A stretch of 64,000 nt of DNA from positions 4,898,001 to 4,962,000 of the forward strand of contig OZ241746.1 in the NCBI GenBank assembly GCA_965201045.1. Direction: 5' to 3'. The first letter of the stretch is position 1, and each line of letters opens with the position of its first letter. This document shows positions 19,072 to 28,384 of this stretch, piece by piece. The notes beneath the pieces are model-generated. The model was given only the letters and a program-made list of their open reading frames with translations, did not search any database and was not told where the DNA came from. The position numbers and the translations under genes were made by a program. This DNA comes from JAPORK01 sp026710285 (GTDB taxonomy: Bacteria > Pseudomonadota > Gammaproteobacteria > Pseudomonadales > Endozoicomonadaceae).

Positions 19072-19707
19072 TTACTCGCTGCGCATCTCTTTTTCAGCAT
19101 CAGATAAGCTGGTCTTAAATGATGGTCGCTTTGATAGCCTTTTTATGTACTGCAATATTGGTGCAGCGTGTTGTGGCAGCTCTATTTTCATCCTCGGCAA
19201 TCGCCACAGAATAGGCAACAAACAACAGTCAACCAGCGAAAACTCTTCACTCATAAAAAACTCGTTCTCAGCAAAAATAGGTGAAATAGATAACAGCTGT
19301 TCGCGCAGATGTTTTCGCGAGCGATTAATTGTTGTTTCTTTGGATGCAGGATTAAGAATAATATCCACCAGCGGACATAAATCTTTTTCTATACGATGAA
19401 TCATTAAGCGACTTTTAGAACGCATTACAGGATAAGCAGGTAAAAGAGGGGGGTGAGGAAAGCGTTCATCCAGGTATTCCATTATGATAACTGACTGGTA
19501 AAGTGTAAGATCTCTGTCCATCAGCGTGGGTACAGTATTGTAAGGATTAACATCAGCCAATGATGAAGATTGCTGGTTTGCAGGATCAACATCTTTAATA
19601 TCAACAGCTAAGTCTTTTTCTGCCAATACAATACGTACACGATGACAATAATGATCGCATGGATCAGAAAAAAATGTCATTAAGGATCGTTTGGCAATAA
19701 CGCCCAT
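19072..19707 (-). CDS. sspA: Stringent starvation protein A
   Basis: SspA is a glutathione-S-transferase-fold protein that binds RNA polymerase and remodels transcription in starvation and acid stress; in pathogens it often controls virulence genes. Visible signatures: the thioredoxin-like N-terminus LMTFFSDPCDHYCHRVRIVL, the cis-Pro region NPYNTVPTLMDRDLTLYQS, and IIMEYLDERFPHPPLLP. The all-helical C-terminal half ends around residue 200. Length 211 is typical. GGAGT lies seven bases before the ATG, which supports this start. It precedes sspB. The rpsI/rplM and cytochrome bc1 genes that often neighbour it are not here; tRNA genes lie upstream instead. Confidence 0.93.
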   Translation of the reverse strand: MGVIAKRSLMTFFSDPCDHYCHRVRIVLAEKDLAVDIKDVDPANQQSSSLADVNPYNTVPTLMDRDLTLYQSVIIMEYLDERFPHPPLLPAYPVMRSKSRLMIHRIEKDLCPLVDIILNPASKETTINRSRKHLREQLLSISPIFAENEFFMSEEFSLVDCCLLPILWRLPRMKIELPQHAAPILQYIKRLSKRPSFKTSLSDAEKEMRSE

Positions 19708-20066
19708 AATATTACTCCAACCTGGTACAAATTTTTTACTAATGTTGTAGTTAAACGTATTTATTTATTATATTTTGCTTTGCATGGTTAAGTACAATAC
19801 ACGCAAATTCTAATATAATCTGGGCTATTTTAACAGAAAATAAAATTATTAGTTAGTCTTTTTTTATTTAATCCGGTGTTTTATCACAATATATTACCAG
19901 GATTGAACGGTTAAAGATTGCAAATGGACTTTAATATCAGAAAAGCATAATCAGGTTCTGCAGTTTTGATTGCAGATAAAACAATTCATGGAAAATAGTA
20001 CTGGTTGAAAAAAATAAATTCTTACAGCATTTACGGATTAATTATTAATTTGCTCATTTTAATAAA
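19708..20066. other. Intergenic region upstream of sspA
   Basis: AT-rich stretch between the sspA start and the tRNA-Gln gene. It must hold the sspA promoter, but I could not single out a convincing -35/-10 pair. No gene or repeat was recognised. Confidence 0.4.
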
Positions 20067-20141
20067 TGGCTGGGGTGGCAGGATTCGAACCTGCGCATGA
20101 CGGGATCAAAACCCGTTGCCTTACCGCTTGGCGACACCCCA
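20067..20141 (-). tRNA. tRNA-Gln (TTG anticodon)
   Basis: The reverse strand begins TGGGGTGTCGCCAAGCGGTA, has anticodon loop TTTTGAT (anticodon TTG), T-arm GGTTCGAATCC and an encoded CCA end. The acceptor stem TGGGGTG/CACCCCA pairs fully. It is downstream of tRNA-Met and probably co-transcribed. Confidence 0.96.
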
Positions 20142-20208
20142 ATGTAATAACTCAATATTACCATGGTAATTCTGTACTGCAACAATAATTGCCTGTTACA
20201 TACTACCA

Positions 20209-20285
20209 TGGTGGCTACGGGTAGATTCGAACTACCGACCCCATCATTATGAGTGATGTGCTCTAACCAGCTGAGCTACGTAGCC
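20209..20285 (-). tRNA. tRNA-Met (CAT anticodon, elongator type)
   Basis: The reverse strand starts GGCTACGTAGCTCAGCTGGT, anticodon loop CTCATAA, T-arm GTTCGAATC, and encoded CCA. The acceptor stem GGCTACG/CGTAGCC is perfectly paired with a 1:72 G-C pair, so it is the elongator and not the initiator tRNA. Confidence 0.95.
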
Positions 20286-20301
20286 TGATGTATGAGATGG
20301 T

Positions 20302-20330
20302 ATTTTCTACAACTTAATCCGTTTTGTCAA
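20302..20330 (-). promoter_or_regulatory. Probable sigma-70 promoter of the tRNA-Met/tRNA-Gln unit
   Basis: On the minus strand there is a perfect -35 TTGACA (20325-20330), a 17-base spacer and -10 GAAAAT (20302-20307, 4 of 6). The -10 ends 16 bases before the mature tRNA-Met 5' end. Confidence 0.6.
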
Positions 20331-20589
20331 TAAAATTATCAATAAAGTATAGATAATACAACAAACTCTACCATTATTAATATGTCACAGTGTTTAATTT
20401 TTTAAAAAACTTTACTCTATATATATTATTTATTCAAACACTTATAGAAAATTTTCCTTAAACAGCAACCCTTATACTTACGCAGATTTATTTGTTGGCA
20501 TAATGTGTAATATTCAGCGTTATTACTTTTCTTTACAACTCTTTAATTATTTAGTTGCTATTATTGGTGATGATACAGATACACCCTGT

Positions 20590-20617
20590 TTGTTTTTACT
20601 ATTGAATTCTGTATAGT
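20590..20617 (+). promoter_or_regulatory. Possible hemE promoter
   Basis: TTGTTT (20590-20595) and TATAGT (20612-20617) with a 16-base spacer, about 44 bases before the hemE start. The -35 is weak. The rest of 20331-20589 shows nothing recognisable. Confidence 0.3.
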
Positions 20618-20660
20618 ATTTATCAACTAACGACATGCTGCAAAAAAATTACTAACAACT

Positions 20661-21719
20661 ATGTTAAAAAATGACATTTTTCTTCGTGCACTTTTAAAAC
20701 AACCGGTGGAGTATACTCCGGTATGGATAATGAGACAGGCAGGAAGATATCTACCTGAATACAGAGCTATCCGCCAAAAGGCGGGCAGTTTTATGAGTCT
20801 GTGCAAAAATAAAACACTCGCCTGCGAAGTCGCTCTGCAGCCATTACAACGCTTTAATCTCGATGCCGCCATTTTATTTTCTGACATATTAACTATTCCG
20901 GATGCAATGGGACTGGGGTTACATTTTGAAACCGGTGAAGGTCCGATATTTCGTTATCCTGTTCGGGATATCAAAGCAGTCAGATCGCTGGAAATACCTG
21001 ACAGTGAAGATGCCTTAAGTTATGTGACTGACGCCGTATCTCTAATTAAAAAAACGCTGAATGGTTCTGTACCACTGATTGGATTTTCCGGAAGTCCCTG
21101 GACACTGGCCACCTACATGGTTGAAGGAAAAAGCACCAAAGAGTTTAAACTGATCAAAGGGTTAATGTATAACGAGCCTGAAACAGTGCATTTACTGCTT
21201 GAAAAACTGGCAGCGGCTGTTACCGATTATCTTAATGCACAAATTCGCCATGGTGCTGATGTGGTACAAATTTTTGATACCTGGGGAGGCATACTCACAC
21301 CTGAAGCTTACCGTGAGTTTTCACTGCAGTATATGGAACGCATTATTAAAGGACTGATTCGTCAGCGGGAAGGACGAGAAATTCCGGTGATTTTATTTAC
21401 TAAAAATAGCGGTCTGTGGCTGGAAGCGATAGTAAAAGCTGGCGCTACAACCGTAGGACTTGACTGGACAATCAATATGGCTGATGCACGTCGACGCATA
21501 GGTGATAAAGTGTCATTACAGGGTAACATGGACCCATGCCTTCTCTATGCCAGCCCTACCCGTATCAGACAGGAAGTAAAGAAAATTTTACATGACTTCA
21601 GTGATGGTGGCAAAATAAAAACCGGTCATGTATTTAATCTCGGACACGGTGTTCATCCCGGGGTAAATCCCGATAATGTTTGCGCCATGGTCGATGCTGT
21701 ACATGAGTTTTCACAATAG
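20661..21719 (+). CDS. hemE: Uroporphyrinogen decarboxylase
   Basis: HemE removes four carboxyl groups from uroporphyrinogen III to give coproporphyrinogen III in heme synthesis; it is a cytosolic dimer. The N-terminal signature PVWIMRQAGRYLPEYR with the substrate-binding arginines, the second signature GFSGSPWTLATYMVEG, and the C-terminal NLGHGVHPGVNPDNV are all present. Length 352 is normal for the family. No strong Shine-Dalgarno precedes this ATG, but the homology begins right at LKNDIFLRALLKQPVEYTPV, which fixes the start. It is a single gene and the next gene, pgk, is 277 bases away with a repeat in between. Confidence 0.97.
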   Translation: MLKNDIFLRALLKQPVEYTPVWIMRQAGRYLPEYRAIRQKAGSFMSLCKNKTLACEVALQPLQRFNLDAAILFSDILTIPDAMGLGLHFETGEGPIFRYPVRDIKAVRSLEIPDSEDALSYVTDAVSLIKKTLNGSVPLIGFSGSPWTLATYMVEGKSTKEFKLIKGLMYNEPETVHLLLEKLAAAVTDYLNAQIRHGADVVQIFDTWGGILTPEAYREFSLQYMERIIKGLIRQREGREIPVILFTKNSGLWLEAIVKAGATTVGLDWTINMADARRRIGDKVSLQGNMDPCLLYASPTRIRQEVKKILHDFSDGGKIKTGHVFNLGHGVHPGVNPDNVCAMVDAVHEFSQ

Positions 21720-21872
21720 GCATCATTTGACACAATTAAAGATAACAGTGGTTACAGTCAGACAAAAACCGGCAAAGAATATAGATTTTGTATACAATTT
21801 AGTCAAAATTAAAAGTTTTAACATTCTGAAAATAACGGTATGATTCATCTGAAACATGTGCAATATTTCCTT

Positions 21873-21952
21873 AGGGTCTGTTGATGTTTTATCATTCGAC
21901 TCAGTGAGCCATAAAGACATCAGATACAAGGAAGGCTTGTGCAGGTGTAGTA
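21873..21952. repeat. Family C repeat, left half only
   Basis: agggtctgttgatgttttat and the following bases up to cttgtgcaggtgtagt match the left part of the element at 24952-25221. The right half is absent. It lies 45-125 bases before pgk, so it could influence pgk expression. Confidence 0.65.
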
Positions 21953-21996
21953 TAACTTTAATCCTTTTATGTAAAAATGAATGGTAAACCATAACA

Positions 21997-23169
21997 ATGA
22001 GCATATTATCAATGCAAGCGCTGAATTTTTCCAATCAGCGTGTACTTATTCGTTCAGATCTCAACGTTCCTGTTTCAGATGGAATGATCACCAGCGAAGC
22101 CAGGATTCATGCTTCACTGCCCACTTATCGGCAAGCACTAAAAGCCGGTGCTGCGGTTATGGTCATGTCTCATCTTGGCAGACCTGAAGAAGGGCGTTAT
22201 CAAGATAAATTTTCATTGGCTCCGGTTGCTGACCGCTTAAGCCAGCTGTTGGAACAGCCGGTTCGTCTGATTAAAAACTGGCTTTCTGAAAGTTTTACTA
22301 TTACACCAGGTGAAATTGTGTTACTGGAAAATGTCCGTTTTAACAAAGGTGAAAAAAGTAACGATACTGCACTGGCAAAGCGCATGGCCAGCTTATGTGA
22401 TATTTATGTTATGGACGCATTTGGTACGGCTCACAGAATGGAAGCATCGACTTATGGCATTGGTTTTTTCACACCTTTGGTTTGTGCCGGACCGCTGTTA
22501 ACGGCTGAACTAGAAGCACTTGGTAAAATATTGCAGCATCCACAACGACCATTGCTGGCGATTGTAGGAGGCGCTAAAGTATCCTCAAAGCTTTCTGTAC
22601 TGGAATCCCTTGTGGATCAGTGTGATCAGTTAATTCCGGGCGGTGGTATTGCCAATACATTTTTAGCCGCAGCAGGCTACCCTACCGGTCAGTCACTTGT
22701 AGAAAAAGCATTAATTCCTCAAGCGCAAACCTTGATGAAAAAGATGGACATTCCCTTACCTTCAGATGTTATTGTTGCTCACGAGATCAGTGAAACAGCA
22801 ACAACAAAGGTCAAATCAGTTAGTGAAGTTGCTGAAAATGAAATGATTTTAGATATTGGACCACAGACACAGCAAACATTTGCAGCACTGATATCACAAG
22901 CCCATACAATCCTTTGGAATGGTCCGGTGGGTGTTTTTGAATATGAACCCTTTAGTCAGGGAACAAAAGCATTATCACATGCCATTGCCGGGTCATCTGC
23001 ATTTTCACTTGCTGGCGGAGGTGATACACTTGCCGCTATTGAGAAATATGCAATTAAAGATAAGATTTCTTATATCTCTACAGGTGGTGGAGCCTTTCTT
23101 GAATACGTTGAAGGAAAAACATTACCGGCTGTTAGCATGCTTGAAAGCCAGAGTAAACAGCAGATGTAA
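21997..23169 (+). CDS. pgk: Phosphoglycerate kinase
   Basis: Pgk interconverts 1,3-bisphosphoglycerate plus ADP and 3-phosphoglycerate plus ATP in glycolysis. The start of the homology is RVLIRSDLNVPVSDGMI. The substrate-binding SHLGRP, the hinge region, NGPVGVFEYEPF, and the nucleotide-binding GGGDTLAA followed by YISTGGGAFLEYVEG are all intact. 390 residues is normal. The start has no obvious Shine-Dalgarno; a second ATG five codons later is possible. It is followed by fba on the same strand, the common pgk-fba pairing, 250 bases apart. Confidence 0.97.
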   Translation: MSILSMQALNFSNQRVLIRSDLNVPVSDGMITSEARIHASLPTYRQALKAGAAVMVMSHLGRPEEGRYQDKFSLAPVADRLSQLLEQPVRLIKNWLSESFTITPGEIVLLENVRFNKGEKSNDTALAKRMASLCDIYVMDAFGTAHRMEASTYGIGFFTPLVCAGPLLTAELEALGKILQHPQRPLLAIVGGAKVSSKLSVLESLVDQCDQLIPGGGIANTFLAAAGYPTGQSLVEKALIPQAQTLMKKMDIPLPSDVIVAHEISETATTKVKSVSEVAENEMILDIGPQTQQTFAALISQAHTILWNGPVGVFEYEPFSQGTKALSHAIAGSSAFSLAGGGDTLAAIEKYAIKDKISYISTGGGAFLEYVEGKTLPAVSMLESQSKQQM

Positions 23170-23419
23170 AAATATTTTATCTGAGCAGACAGGGTTACAA
23201 AAGGTATATTTTATTTATATTATTTTATACAATCCGCATGTACCCTCTGTGTAAAAATATTCACAGAAAAAATGCAACGATTCAACCTGCTGCTATACGA
23301 TATTATGCATAAAGATTTATTGATGGTGTTAATGACAGACAATACACTATTTGAGTTTATCTCAAATACGGATATACTCCGTTAAATCAAAGCCCGTTGA
23401 TATTACACGAGGAAAAATA

Positions 23420-24460
23420 ATGGCACTTATAAGTTTACGACAATTGCTCGACCATGCAGCAGAGAATGGCTACGGTGTACCTGCTTTTAATGTTAACAAT
23501 CTTGAACAGATGCGCGCTATTATGGAAGCTGCTGATAAGACCAACAGCCCGGTTATTGTTCAGGCTTCCGCTGGCGCCAGAAAATATGCAGGCAGTGCTT
23601 TTTTGCGCCAGCTAATTACAGCAGCCATTGAAGAGTTTCCACATATTCCTGTAGTAGTGCACCAGGATCATGGTGTATCTCCTGCTGTATGTCAACGTTC
23701 AATTCAGTTAGGCTTTTCATCTGTTATGATGGATGGTTCACTGGAAGCTGACGGAAAAACTCCCTCTTCTTACGAATATAATGTTGATGTAAGTCGTCGT
23801 GTTGTTGAAATGGCACATGCCTGTGGTGTTTCAGTAGAAGGTGAGCTTGGCTGCCTGGGTTCACTGGAAACAGGAATGGCTGGTGAAGAAGATGGTATTG
23901 GTGCTGTCGATAAACTGAGTACAGAGCAGCTGTTAACTGACCCTGATGAAGCAGCTGATTTTGTTGCAAAAACCGGAGTTGATGCATTAGCTATCGCCTG
24001 CGGCACCAGTCATGGTGCTTATAAATTTACCCGCCCGCCTACCGGAGATATTTTAGCGATTGATCGCATAAAAGAGATTCACAAACGTATTCCGGATACA
24101 CATCTGGTTATGCATGGCTCTTCCAGCGTTCCACAAGAATGGCTGAGCATCATCAATGAATTTGGCGGCGATATGCCACAAACTTATGGTGTACCGGTGG
24201 AACAGATTCAGGAAGGTATTAAAAACGGAGTGAGAAAGGTTAATATCGATACTGATTTGCGCATGGCTTCAACAGGAGCCATTCGTCGCTTCCTTGCACA
24301 AAATCCACAAGCGTTTGATCCGCGTAAATATTTGAAAGCAGCAACTGATGCGATGCGTGATATCTGTCTGGATCGCTATGAAGCCTTTGGAACAGCAGGA
24401 CAAGCAGATAAAATCAAACCGATTAATCTGGAAAAAATGGCTACACGCTACGCAGTCTGA
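23420..24460 (+). CDS. fba: Fructose-bisphosphate aldolase, class II
   Basis: Zinc-dependent aldolase cleaving or forming fructose-1,6-bisphosphate. The start chosen (MALISLRQLLDHAAENGYGV) has GAGGA seven bases upstream; a frame open from 23351 has no such support. Signatures: VVVHQDHG (metal/catalytic region), SSVMMDGSLEADGKTPSSYE (class II signature), VEGELGCLGSLETG, the Zn-binding HGSS of LVMHGSSSVPQEW, and VNIDTDLRMA. At 346 residues it is the shorter type found with pgk in pseudomonads and relatives rather than the E. coli FbaA type. It follows pgk. Confidence 0.96.
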   Translation: MALISLRQLLDHAAENGYGVPAFNVNNLEQMRAIMEAADKTNSPVIVQASAGARKYAGSAFLRQLITAAIEEFPHIPVVVHQDHGVSPAVCQRSIQLGFSSVMMDGSLEADGKTPSSYEYNVDVSRRVVEMAHACGVSVEGELGCLGSLETGMAGEEDGIGAVDKLSTEQLLTDPDEAADFVAKTGVDALAIACGTSHGAYKFTRPPTGDILAIDRIKEIHKRIPDTHLVMHGSSSVPQEWLSIINEFGGDMPQTYGVPVEQIQEGIKNGVRKVNIDTDLRMASTGAIRRFLAQNPQAFDPRKYLKAATDAMRDICLDRYEAFGTAGQADKIKPINLEKMATRYAV

Positions 24461-24494
24461 AATTTAAATTTCAATGCAAACATTGCAATCTCGG

Positions 24495-24522
24495 TTCAGA
24501 CCGGATTTAGCCCCGGTTTGAA
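24495..24522 (+). terminator. Possible hairpin terminator after fba
   Basis: TTCAGACCGG and CCGGTTTGAA form a 10-base stem with one G-U pair and an 8-base loop, 35 bases after the fba stop. No T-run follows, so the call is tentative. Confidence 0.45.
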
Positions 24523-24524
24523 CA

Positions 24525-24662
24525 GCTTGCCTCTTAATCACCATTGCTAAGGCTTCGACAAGTTCAGCCCACAGTTGTACGCCTGAAAGGCTGGTCTGTT
24601 TGGCAAAAGACAAACCTTCCAAAGTAAAAGTCAGCACCTAAAAAATATAACTAAGATACGGT
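24525..24662. repeat. Family A MITE-like repeat, short copy
   Basis: The left end gcctcttaatcaccattgc is a worn version of the tctcttagtcaca end. The interior ggcttcgacaagttcagccc and the right end cctaaaaaatataactaag match the copies at 8315 and 26285. Non-coding. Confidence 0.6.
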
Positions 24663-24951
24663 GCTGACTGAATGGAATCGAAACTCGAACCTGCTGGTTA
24701 GAAAAATTTAATTATGCCTTATCGCTAAATTATCTCTCATAGCTAACCAGAATACTCTACACTTGACTGAATGAACTGAAAGATTAAAAGATAATTGTAG
24801 CGTGAGCCGACATGGTATCCGTTTTTAAATTTTGAGTCGGCTTCAAACAGAGTATGATAGCATTGATACGGCTGAAAGATACAAATTACAAAAAAACAGT
24901 TATCAGTTTTTATCTGTGATGGAAAACATATAAATAATCTTTTTCACTTTT

Positions 24952-25221
24952 AGAGTCTGCTGGTGTTTTGTCATTTGACTCAATGAATTATAAAGATATC
25001 AGATACAAGGAAGATTTGTGCAGGTGTAGTTATTCTATATCAAACAAGCCTGACATAGCAGATGGTGTCTTTATGATTCACCCGAAGGACTTTTACAAAA
25101 AAACGCTCCTATCGGCGTTGCAACCACTTGAAATACAGTGAGTATTCTTGTACGATTGCGCCTGATCTGATCATTTTTTTTTGTGAAAACTGAACAATAT
25201 AACAAAACATCAACAGACCCT
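24952..25221. repeat. Family C MITE-like element, complete copy
   Basis: Ends agagtctgctggtgttttg and, in reverse, agggtctgttgatgttttg form imperfect inverted repeats 270 bases apart. The interior includes aacgctcctatcggcgttgc, itself a small palindrome, and no coding frame. It ends about 50 bases before the ornithine cyclodeaminase start. Bases 24663-24951 between the two elements show nothing recognisable. Confidence 0.65.
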
Positions 25222-25272
25222 GGCAGATCTGATAAAAAAAGTATTCACTATTCCGATTTTTGAGAGGCTCCT

Positions 25273-26280
25273 ATGGCACAAGTTCTGTCTTCTTCTGATG
25301 TGGTCCGACTGATTCAAAAAGTTGGTATTGATTCATTTTTCACCCAGGTTGTTGATGCACTGCAGGCGAATTTTCACCGTTGGCAAAAAGGACGACATCA
25401 GCCAAGAAACTCTGTTGGATATCCACAAGGTGTCATGGAACTAATGCCTTATGCCGATGATGAACTCTACAGTTTTAAATACGTAAATGGACACCCGGAA
25501 AACCCTCGAAACGGAAAACTTACGGTAACAGCACTTGGAGTGCTTTTTACTGTGCACGACGGCTACCCTCTTTTACTCAGCGAAATGACACTTTTAACAG
25601 CTATTCGGACAGCCGCAACTTCCGCTTTAGCCAGTCAAATACTTGCTCCTAAAGGGGTTAACTGTATGGCCATGATTGGCTGCGGTGCACAAAGTGAATT
25701 TCAGATTTTAGCACAAAAAGTCACACTTGGTATCGACACTATCCGCTATTTCGATCCGGATGCACAGGCGATGGAAAAGTTGAAACACAATCTGATCGGA
25801 GCAGGAATCAAACTGATTCCCTGCACAAGTGCCGAAGAAGCCATTGAGGGTGTGGCACTGATCACAACGGCGACAGCTGCTCAAAAACGCGCCCACATCC
25901 TTCCGAATGAGAAAATCGGCAAAGGCGTTCATATTAATGCTATCGGTGGTGATTGCCCTGGAAAAACAGAGCTTGAATCCGGGTTACTTAACCGGGCAAA
26001 GATCTTTGTAGAGTACAACCCGCAAACCTTTATTGAAGGAGAGATTCAAAGCCTTCCAAAAACAGAATATACAGAACTTTGGCAGCTGGTACAAGGCATC
26101 AAGGAAGGTCGCACCGGAGATGAATTGACTATTTTTGATTCTGTGGGTTATGCTCTGGAAGATTTCAGCATCTTAAAGCTGGTGCATGAACTGATAAAAA
26201 AACACCCTGAAGGCAAAGAGATGCTTTTTTATCCCGACACCAAAGATCCTAAAGACCTCTATTCATTTCTTCTTCGTTAA
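25273..26280 (+). CDS. Ornithine cyclodeaminase family protein
   Basis: Family enzymes (OCD/mu-crystallin) bind NAD(P) and convert ornithine to proline plus ammonia, or act on related imines. Visible: the substrate region KYVNGHPENPRNGKLTVTAL, the loop LLSEMTLLTAIRTAATSALA with the conserved arginine, the Rossmann motif MIGCGAQSEFQ followed by the acidic residue of IRYFDPDAQAM, and HINAIGGDCPGKTEL with the family's catalytic aspartate. Length 335 is normal. GAGAGG lies just before the ATG. The gene stands alone between a family C element and a family A element, which hints at acquisition. The match is closer to true ornithine cyclodeaminases than to ketimine reductases, but substrate is not proven. 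Confidence 0.88.
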   Translation: MAQVLSSSDVVRLIQKVGIDSFFTQVVDALQANFHRWQKGRHQPRNSVGYPQGVMELMPYADDELYSFKYVNGHPENPRNGKLTVTALGVLFTVHDGYPLLLSEMTLLTAIRTAATSALASQILAPKGVNCMAMIGCGAQSEFQILAQKVTLGIDTIRYFDPDAQAMEKLKHNLIGAGIKLIPCTSAEEAIEGVALITTATAAQKRAHILPNEKIGKGVHINAIGGDCPGKTELESGLLNRAKIFVEYNPQTFIEGEIQSLPKTEYTELWQLVQGIKEGRTGDELTIFDSVGYALEDFSILKLVHELIKKHPEGKEMLFYPDTKDPKDLYSFLLR

Positions 26281-26284
26281 CTAA

Positions 26285-26490
26285 GCAATCGGGCTTCGAC
26301 AGGCTCAGCCCATGGTGTACGTCTGGCAAAGACACAGACTCGTCATTCCGAAAGGGATTGCATACGCTTATCTCCGCTGGCTGAGCTTGTGGAAGACCGG
26401 GATGTACATCCGGTAAAGGCAGGTATATTCAGCAGAAGATAAATCTGCCGGAATAAAAACCAGACCCTAAAAAATGTGACTAAGAGACAG
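26285..26490. repeat. Family A MITE-like repeat downstream of the ornithine cyclodeaminase gene
   Basis: Begins near gcaatcgggcttcgacaggc just after the gene's stop and ends aaaaaatgtgactaagagac ag at 26490, the inverse of the ctgtctcttagtcaca end. The interior has ggtatattcagcagaagata as in the 17600 copy. No left terminal ctgtctct is seen. Confidence 0.65.
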
Positions 26491-26592
26491 CCCTTAGCGA
26501 GGAAGACGTCAAATAGCAAAACTGGCAATACTGCTGTCGGCTGTCAAGATGACAATGCTCCTGGCAACGGACTGACAGATATATCAGCAAAA

Positions 26593-27447
26593 CTAATCAA
26601 TTTGTATCTGCATGTTGTCAATTAACCGGATATTGTTTAATGTACATGCTGCTAAAATGACCAGTGAGCTTTCATCATCAGAAGGCGGTTTAAGTGTTTT
26701 TGTACTGACAATATTAAAGTAATCAGGCACAAATCCACTCTCTTGCATTTGTTCAATCCCAAACTGGCTAAGCCTGGTATAATCCCTTTCTCCTGCTGAT
26801 ATTTTGGATGCTACCTTCTGAATTAGCGCATATAAACCGGCAGCTTTCTTTTTCTCAGTATGGGTAAGATAATTATTACGTGAGCTCAGTGCCAGTCCAT
26901 TTTCATCACGGCAGGTTGGACCGCTAACAATTTCTACAGGCATCATTAGATCATGCACTATTTTTTTTATGACGCATAACTGCTGAAAATCTTTCTCACC
27001 AAAAACGGCAACATCCGGAGTCACAATATTAAAAAGTTTTGTAACCACTGTTGCTACTCCACTAAAAAATTGTGGGCGACTAAGACCACAATGCATACCA
27101 TCAAGGCAGTCCAACTGTATACGGGTATGATCTGTCTGACCTTCCGGATACATAATCTTTTCTGTTGGAGCAAATACAGCATCAACATTTTCCTGTTCAA
27201 GATGGTGTTTATCTGCCGCAAACGTTTTAGGATAAGTATCAAAATCTTCATTGTGTCCAAACTGCATGGAATTGACATAGATGCTGACAATTACAAAATC
27301 AGCCAGTTCACGGGCTTTTCTGACCAAAGATAAATGCCCTTCATGCAGGTTACCCATGGTGGGAACGAAAGCGATACGGTTGCCACAGGCTTTAACCTGT
27401 TTAGCTATATGGCGTGCTGTTTCCAGCGTGTTAATAATTTTCATCAA
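26593..27447 (-). CDS. panC: Pantothenate synthetase
   Basis: PanC condenses pantoate and beta-alanine with ATP to make pantothenate, the coenzyme A precursor. The ATP-binding HIGH-type motif is HEGH in FVPTMGNLHEGHLSLV; GEKDFQQL, SGPTCRDENGLALSSRN and the C-terminal VILAACTLNNIRLIDN are present. Length 284 is normal. Oddly, the usually invariant FVNPxQF motif reads YVNSMQFG (Ser for Pro), and SSRNNYL replaces SSRNGYL. panB, its common partner, is not adjacent. Starts at the first of two Met codons or at the second (27444). Function is likely retained because all catalytic motifs are in place. Confidence 0.95.
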   Translation of the reverse strand: MMKIINTLETARHIAKQVKACGNRIAFVPTMGNLHEGHLSLVRKARELADFVIVSIYVNSMQFGHNEDFDTYPKTFAADKHHLEQENVDAVFAPTEKIMYPEGQTDHTRIQLDCLDGMHCGLSRPQFFSGVATVVTKLFNIVTPDVAVFGEKDFQQLCVIKKIVHDLMMPVEIVSGPTCRDENGLALSSRNNYLTHTEKKKAAGLYALIQKVASKISAGERDYTRLSQFGIEQMQESGFVPDYFNIVSTKTLKPPSDDESSLVILAACTLNNIRLIDNMQIQID

Positions 27448-28054
27448 TTCTCAGGTAACATAAAGTTTAGTAAGTCTACATAACAAAAACGAAGACATTG
27501 TTAGAATTCAAAGCCGTTAAAAAATTCATGAATAAACAAGAGATCTCTATCTCATGGCAGCAATTTATCAAAAACCACTGTAACTCCTCAGGTACTTTAC
27601 CATAACAGAGTCAAAATTTTTTATTTCAGCCAGTGTTTTTAGCATAAATTTGTATCATCAACAACTTAAAATATAGAATTGCAGCGCTTAAAGGTGGTAT
27701 GGAAGAACCTAAAGCCTAAATCCCGGTTAAGACGCTAATTCATTAATGATAGATGAGTCTTTACGACTTATATCGCTACATGTACAGAACTAATTTACAA
27801 GGTTTTCTAATTACTTGTCGGGCTATTGATTGTCAAAACATTAACTTGCTGAAAGCAATAAAAACTCACCGTGCCGTTGGATGTTGACAGGTTTTTTTCT
27901 TTATATCATGAAACATATCTAACAATGAGATAAAAATCAAAATGTTAACTTATAAAGTCTTGACTATTTATGCTGTATTCTATACGCTATTCTTTATTAA
28001 ACGTTAATTTGATTTTAGTGTCGATTACATCAGCCATAGAAGGAACGGAATACC
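27448..28054. other. 607-base gap between divergent panC and the small secreted protein
   Basis: No gene supported. The last 110 bases (27940-28054) resemble the stretch before the paralog at 29019 and hold its promoter: TTGACT at 27960-27965 and, 17 bases on, TACGCT at 27983-27988. A 25-codon frame from 27524 has no other support. Confidence 0.45.
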
Positions 28055-28384
28055 TTGAAAAAAAAAGCACATTTTAAAAATTTAATTGGAACCTTTTTTA
28101 TTTATTGTTCTATTTTTATATTTTGTGCAGGCAATATGTGCAGAGTATTGGCAGCAGGCGATGGTAAAAATAAATACAGCAGTTCAGATAGAGAGATTAA
28201 CGTCCACAATACAGCTAAAAACTCCAAACCTTGTCAACCTGTAACTTATACACTCAGCAATCCTATGGAAAAATCTTTTTCCTCTTCAATGGAAAGAAAT
28301 GATTCATTGTATGATCATAATCACCGTAATTCTCTTAGTGGTATTCTGAAATATGTTTTTTGTATTACACTTTCTGATGATTAA
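28055..28384 (+). CDS. Small exported protein, paralog 1 (109 aa), probably truncated
   Basis: Starts at TTG with AGGAACGG upstream. The N-terminus (KKKAHFKNLIGTFFIYCSIF) is a signal peptide with cleavage near VLAAGD. It is a clear paralog of 29019-29516: both share KAHFKNL, VLAAGD, a hydrophilic middle, LSNPMEKSF/LGNPVKEPF and SMERN/SMDRN. This copy lacks the Asp/Thr-rich insert and the cysteine-rich C-terminus of the other and ends soon after the shared part, so it may be a degraded copy. No known family recognised. The IS1 remnant lies between the two paralogs. Confidence 0.5.
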   Translation: MKKKAHFKNLIGTFFIYCSIFIFCAGNMCRVLAAGDGKNKYSSSDREINVHNTAKNSKPCQPVTYTLSNPMEKSFSSSMERNDSLYDHNHRNSLSGILKYVFCITLSDD

